NCBI GenBank assembly: GCA_041609995.1
Contig: JBFIPU010000103.1
Location: forward strand, 1-8,650
Direction of reading: 5' to 3'
Source: JABDOU01 sp041609995
Lineage (GTDB): Bacteria > Actinomycetota > Acidimicrobiia > Spongiisociales > SHLN01
Length of the DNA stretch: 8,650 nucleotides
Below, piece by piece: positions 6,645 to 8,650 of the stretch; within the stretch, counting starts at the first letter, position 1; every line of letters starts with the position of its first letter. Made by a program: the position numbers and the translations under genes. The notes below the pieces were generated by a model that was not told the DNA's origin, made no database searches, and saw only the letters and a list, made by a program, of their open reading frames with translations.

Positions 6645-6650
6645 TCCCTT
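6645..6650 (-). promoter_or_regulatory. Ribosome binding site that decides the fumarylacetoacetase start
   Basis: AAGGGA on the minus strand lies 5 nt before GTG 6639. The alternative ATG at 6726 has no well-spaced Shine-Dalgarno (GGAGAG is about 14 nt away), so the internal GTG is the better supported start. Confidence 0.5.
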
Positions 6651-6681
6651 CGATGTTGGGTGACAACGCTACCGTCTGAGC

Positions 6682-6697
6682 CCCGCGGGTTCGCGGG
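6682..6697. promoter_or_regulatory. Perfect 6-bp inverted repeat between divergent genes
   Basis: CCCGCG - GGTT - CGCGGG forms a perfect stem of six G-C pairs with a four-base loop. It sits in the 85-bp gap between the fumarylacetoacetase GTG (6639) and the ATG at 6725, 17 nt before the AGGAG of the plus-strand gene. It could be an operator for both directions or a leader hairpin. No run of T follows, so it is not an intrinsic terminator. A smaller inverted pair, GTTG/CAAC at 6655-6667, is nearby. Confidence 0.4.
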
Positions 6698-6714
6698 CCG
6701 CTCGATGGACTGTG

Positions 6715-6719
6715 AGGAG
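6715..6719 (+). promoter_or_regulatory. Ribosome binding site of the 265-aa unknown gene
   Basis: AGGAG lies 5 nt upstream of ATG 6725, the best spaced Shine-Dalgarno in the window. It fixes this start with good confidence. Confidence 0.65.
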
Positions 6720-6724
6720 CTGCC

Positions 6725-7522
6725 ATGGCCACCGATCGTTCTCTCCTGGCGGGCTTGATCGATTACGCCGGAGTGTTCCCGCCTGCCCGGCACCCGCTCG
6801 ACGAGGCCGTCCGGCGCTACCGGGAGGCCCGCCAGGCGCCCGCCGGTTGGATCCTCGGACCGTTTCTCTGCCTGGGGAGCCAGCTCCCGCAGCTCGACCA
6901 ACTCCTCTCCCCCGATGAGGGCATCACCGTCGGAGTCGTGCTCGACATCCCGCCCGACCGCCTGGCGCGGCCAGTCGACCAGATCGAGCTCAAGGTCGAT
7001 GGGGCCGACTACGTCGCGATCGCCAAATGGGCGCCGGTCGTCTACGGGGAGAGCCCCGACCCGGCTGACCTCTCGTTTCTGGAGGGGGTGGCCGCGGCCC
7101 GGTCCGCCGGCTTGGACGTTCGGGCCAAGATCCGCACGGGTGGGGCGTCGGCTGAATCATTCCCCTCTGCCAATCGGGTGGCGGCATTCATCCGCGCCTG
7201 CGTCGGGCGCCACATCCCGTTCAAGGCGACAGCCGGACTGCACCATCCGTTTCGCCACGACTCCGACGTGCCGGACGCGGTCGAACACGGGTTCATGAAC
7301 CTGATGGCCGCCACCCGGGCCGCGCTCGCCGACCCGGCCCAGGTGGTGGCGGCACTCGAGGCGACGGATTCAGACGAGTTCGAGATCGCCACCGGTACCT
7401 GGCGGGGGATCGGGGCATCGGTCGATGCGGCGACGGTCCGCCGGCATCTGCGGTCGTTCGGAAGCTGCAGCTTCGACGAGCCGGCCGGCTACTTGCGCGA
7501 TCTGGGCGCGTTGGTGGTCTAG
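6725..7522 (+). CDS. Conserved-looking protein of unknown function (265 aa)
   Basis: I cannot name this protein. It has no signal peptide or membrane segment and looks soluble and cytoplasmic. It opens with SLLAGLIDYAGVFPPARHPLDEAV (6-29), a phrase I associate only with uncharacterised bacterial proteins. Alternating hydrophobic strands and helices follow: ITVGVVLDI (67-75), DYVAIAKWAPVVYG (95-108), LDVRAKIRTGG (130-140), IPFKATAGLHHPFR (164-177) and EHGFMNLMAATRAAL (187-201). This strand/helix rhythm suggests a TIM-barrel-like fold. K135, R137, K167, H173, H174 and R177 lie at the ends of predicted strands, where ligand or phosphate groups bind in such barrels. The start is firm. It is divergent from fumarylacetoacetase, and a transporter follows 9 nt after its stop, so it and the transporter form one transcription unit. 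An enzyme acting on the transported compound or on an aromatic-pathway intermediate is a guess. Confidence 0.85.
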   Translation: MATDRSLLAGLIDYAGVFPPARHPLDEAVRRYREARQAPAGWILGPFLCLGSQLPQLDQLLSPDEGITVGVVLDIPPDRLARPVDQIELKVDGADYVAIAKWAPVVYGESPDPADLSFLEGVAAARSAGLDVRAKIRTGGASAESFPSANRVAAFIRACVGRHIPFKATAGLHHPFRHDSDVPDAVEHGFMNLMAATRAALADPAQVVAALEATDSDEFEIATGTWRGIGASVDAATVRRHLRSFGSCSFDEPAGYLRDLGALVV

Positions 7523-7531
7523 GGTCGCCCC

Positions 7532-8650
7532 GTGCTGACCGAGCTCGAAGACCTCCCGCGTTCCAAGCAGGCGGCCTATGCCGTGGGTCAGCTCGGTGCG
7601 TCGATCCTCATCAACATCGTTGCCATCGCCCTGGTCTTCTTCTACCTGCCGCCGGAGAGCGCCGGCCTGCCGGAGCTCATCACCACGGTCACCTTTCTCG
7701 GCGTGCTCAACGCGCTGGTCCTCATCGCCGCGTCAGGACGGTTCCTCGACGCCATAACCGATCCGTGGGTGGCGAACCTGTCCGACCGTTCCACCAATCC
7801 CAATGGGAGGCGCACGCCCTTCATGAAATGGGGAGCGTTTCCGGCCGCCCTGTTTCTCGTCCTGATGTTCACGCCGCCGGTGCAGGATGTGAGTGCGTGG
7901 AACATCGTGTGGCTGGTGGTCGTCCAAGCAGCGTTCTACGTGAGCCTGACCTTCTATCTGACCCCCCTCTATGCCATGACGCCCGACATGGGGCACACCC
8001 CCGACCAGCGGCTCAACCTCTCCACCTGGACCTCGGCGGCCTATGCACTCGGGATCGTGATCGCCGGGCTCGCGCCGGTCATCGCGTCCGTGGTCGAGGA
8101 CGCGGTCGGCCTGTCGACCCTGCGCAGCTTCCAGACCGCAGTTGTGGTCCTGGCGGCATTCGCGCTCGTGTGCATGTACGTCCCGGTGTGGAGCATCGAC
8201 GAACGCAGATACAGCCACCCGGTGTCGACCACCACCCCCGTGTGGGAAGCGCTCAAGGCGGCCTTCTCCCTCTCCGACTTCCGGCGTTTCGTGTTCTCCG
8301 ACTTCGCCTATTTCACCGGGCTGACCATCGCCCAGACCGGCCTCTTGTTCTACGTCACCGTGCTGCTGGAAGAGGACGAGGCTCTGGTCGGCACCCTGTT
8401 GGCGGTGATGGTGGTCGTGTCGTTCCTCTTCTACCCGGGAGTGAACCTGCTGGCGAAACGGCTTGGGAAGAAGCCACTGACGATCGCCGCCTTCGTGTGG
8501 ATGAGCCTAGTGATGCTCGCCGTGATCGGGCTGGGCCAGGTGGACCTGCCGGCCACCACCCAGGCGTTCGGGCTGATCCTGCTGCTGTCGGTGCCCATCG
8601 CCTTTCTGGGGGTGCTGCCCTTCGCCATCCTCTCCGACATCGCAGACTAC
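7532..8650 (+). CDS. GPH-type (MFS_2) cation:solute symporter, cut by the right window edge
   Basis: Inner-membrane transporter of the glycoside-pentoside-hexuronide:cation symporter type. The 373 visible codons are open to the last base; about 100 residues are probably missing. About ten membrane segments can be seen, roughly at residues 20-38, 52-69, 97-114, 123-145, 166-187, 200-220, 256-279, 286-305, 316-336 and 344-366. The family motif after the second segment is clear: GRFLDAITDPWVANLSDRS (69-87), with D73, D77, P78 and SDR, followed by GRRTPFM. The C-terminal half keeps FSLSDFRRFVFSD (245-257) and the AILSDIADY motif at the edge. The first start after the in-frame stop of the preceding gene is GTG 7532; that TAG lies four codons upstream in the same frame. 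No strong ribosome site is seen, so coupling to the upstream gene is likely. The substrate cannot be told from sequence; sugars are typical, but some members carry other solutes. Confidence 0.88.
   Translation, partial: MLTELEDLPRSKQAAYAVGQLGASILINIVAIALVFFYLPPESAGLPELITTVTFLGVLNALVLIAASGRFLDAITDPWVANLSDRSTNPNGRRTPFMKWGAFPAALFLVLMFTPPVQDVSAWNIVWLVVVQAAFYVSLTFYLTPLYAMTPDMGHTPDQRLNLSTWTSAAYALGIVIAGLAPVIASVVEDAVGLSTLRSFQTAVVVLAAFALVCMYVPVWSIDERRYSHPVSTTTPVWEALKAAFSLSDFRRFVFSDFAYFTGLTIAQTGLLFYVTVLLEEDEALVGTLLAVMVVVSFLFYPGVNLLAKRLGKKPLTIAAFVWMSLVMLAVIGLGQVDLPATTQAFGLILLLSVPIAFLGVLPFAILSDIADY

Noticed and set aside
5176..6663. 495-aa open frame on the plus strand opposite fumarylacetoacetase
   Set aside because: Opposite a gene with a full catalytic residue set. 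Its translation is arginine- and aspartate-rich without a family pattern, typical of a shadow frame.
6682..6697. Intrinsic terminator
   Set aside because: The stem is strong, but no T-run follows on either strand and it lies upstream of both divergent genes, not downstream.
7733..8218. 161-aa open frame on the minus strand in the transporter region
   Set aside because: Histidine/arginine-rich translation with no family signal, opposite a clear multi-pass transporter with the GPH motif.

Overview
The window is GC-rich bacterial DNA with tightly packed genes, 4-nt stop/start overlaps and frequent GTG starts. These traits and the protein sequences suggest an actinobacterium, perhaps Acidimicrobiia-like. 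That placement is inference; the sequence contains no marker gene that fixes it.

Left half (1-3638, minus strand): a compact operon for taurine dissimilation, transcribed right to left as tpa - ald - pta - xsc. Tpa moves the amino group of taurine to pyruvate, giving sulfoacetaldehyde and alanine. Ald deaminates alanine, regenerating pyruvate and releasing ammonium and NADH. Xsc (only its first 81 codons are present; it runs off the left edge) converts sulfoacetaldehyde plus phosphate to acetyl phosphate and sulfite. Pta converts acetyl phosphate to acetyl-CoA. tpa and ald overlap by ATGA, and pta may start in a GTGA overlap with the ald stop.

Middle (3639-3994): a 356-bp divergent regulatory region. 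It holds a perfect 13-bp tandem repeat (4.8 copies) in the presumed tpa leader, a candidate pair of face-to-face promoters, and direct repeats at 22-bp and 32-bp spacing that could be MocR-type operators. A perfect triple 11-bp tandem repeat abuts the start codon of the regulator. The regulator (3995-5458, plus strand) is a MocR/GabR/TauR-type GntR-aminotransferase fusion, the expected local regulator of the taurine operon.

Right half (5455-8650): a complete fumarylacetoacetase gene (minus strand) is convergent with the regulator, and their stop codons share one CTAG. Divergent from it lies a two-gene plus-strand unit: a 265-aa protein of unknown function with a conserved-looking KIRTGG / FKATAGLHH core, then, 9 nt downstream, a GPH/MFS_2-type cation symporter cut by the right edge.

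I found no mobile element, RNA gene, CRISPR array or phage gene. The parts least explained by known biology are the two tandem-repeat arrays in the regulatory region and the 265-aa unknown protein paired with a transporter.
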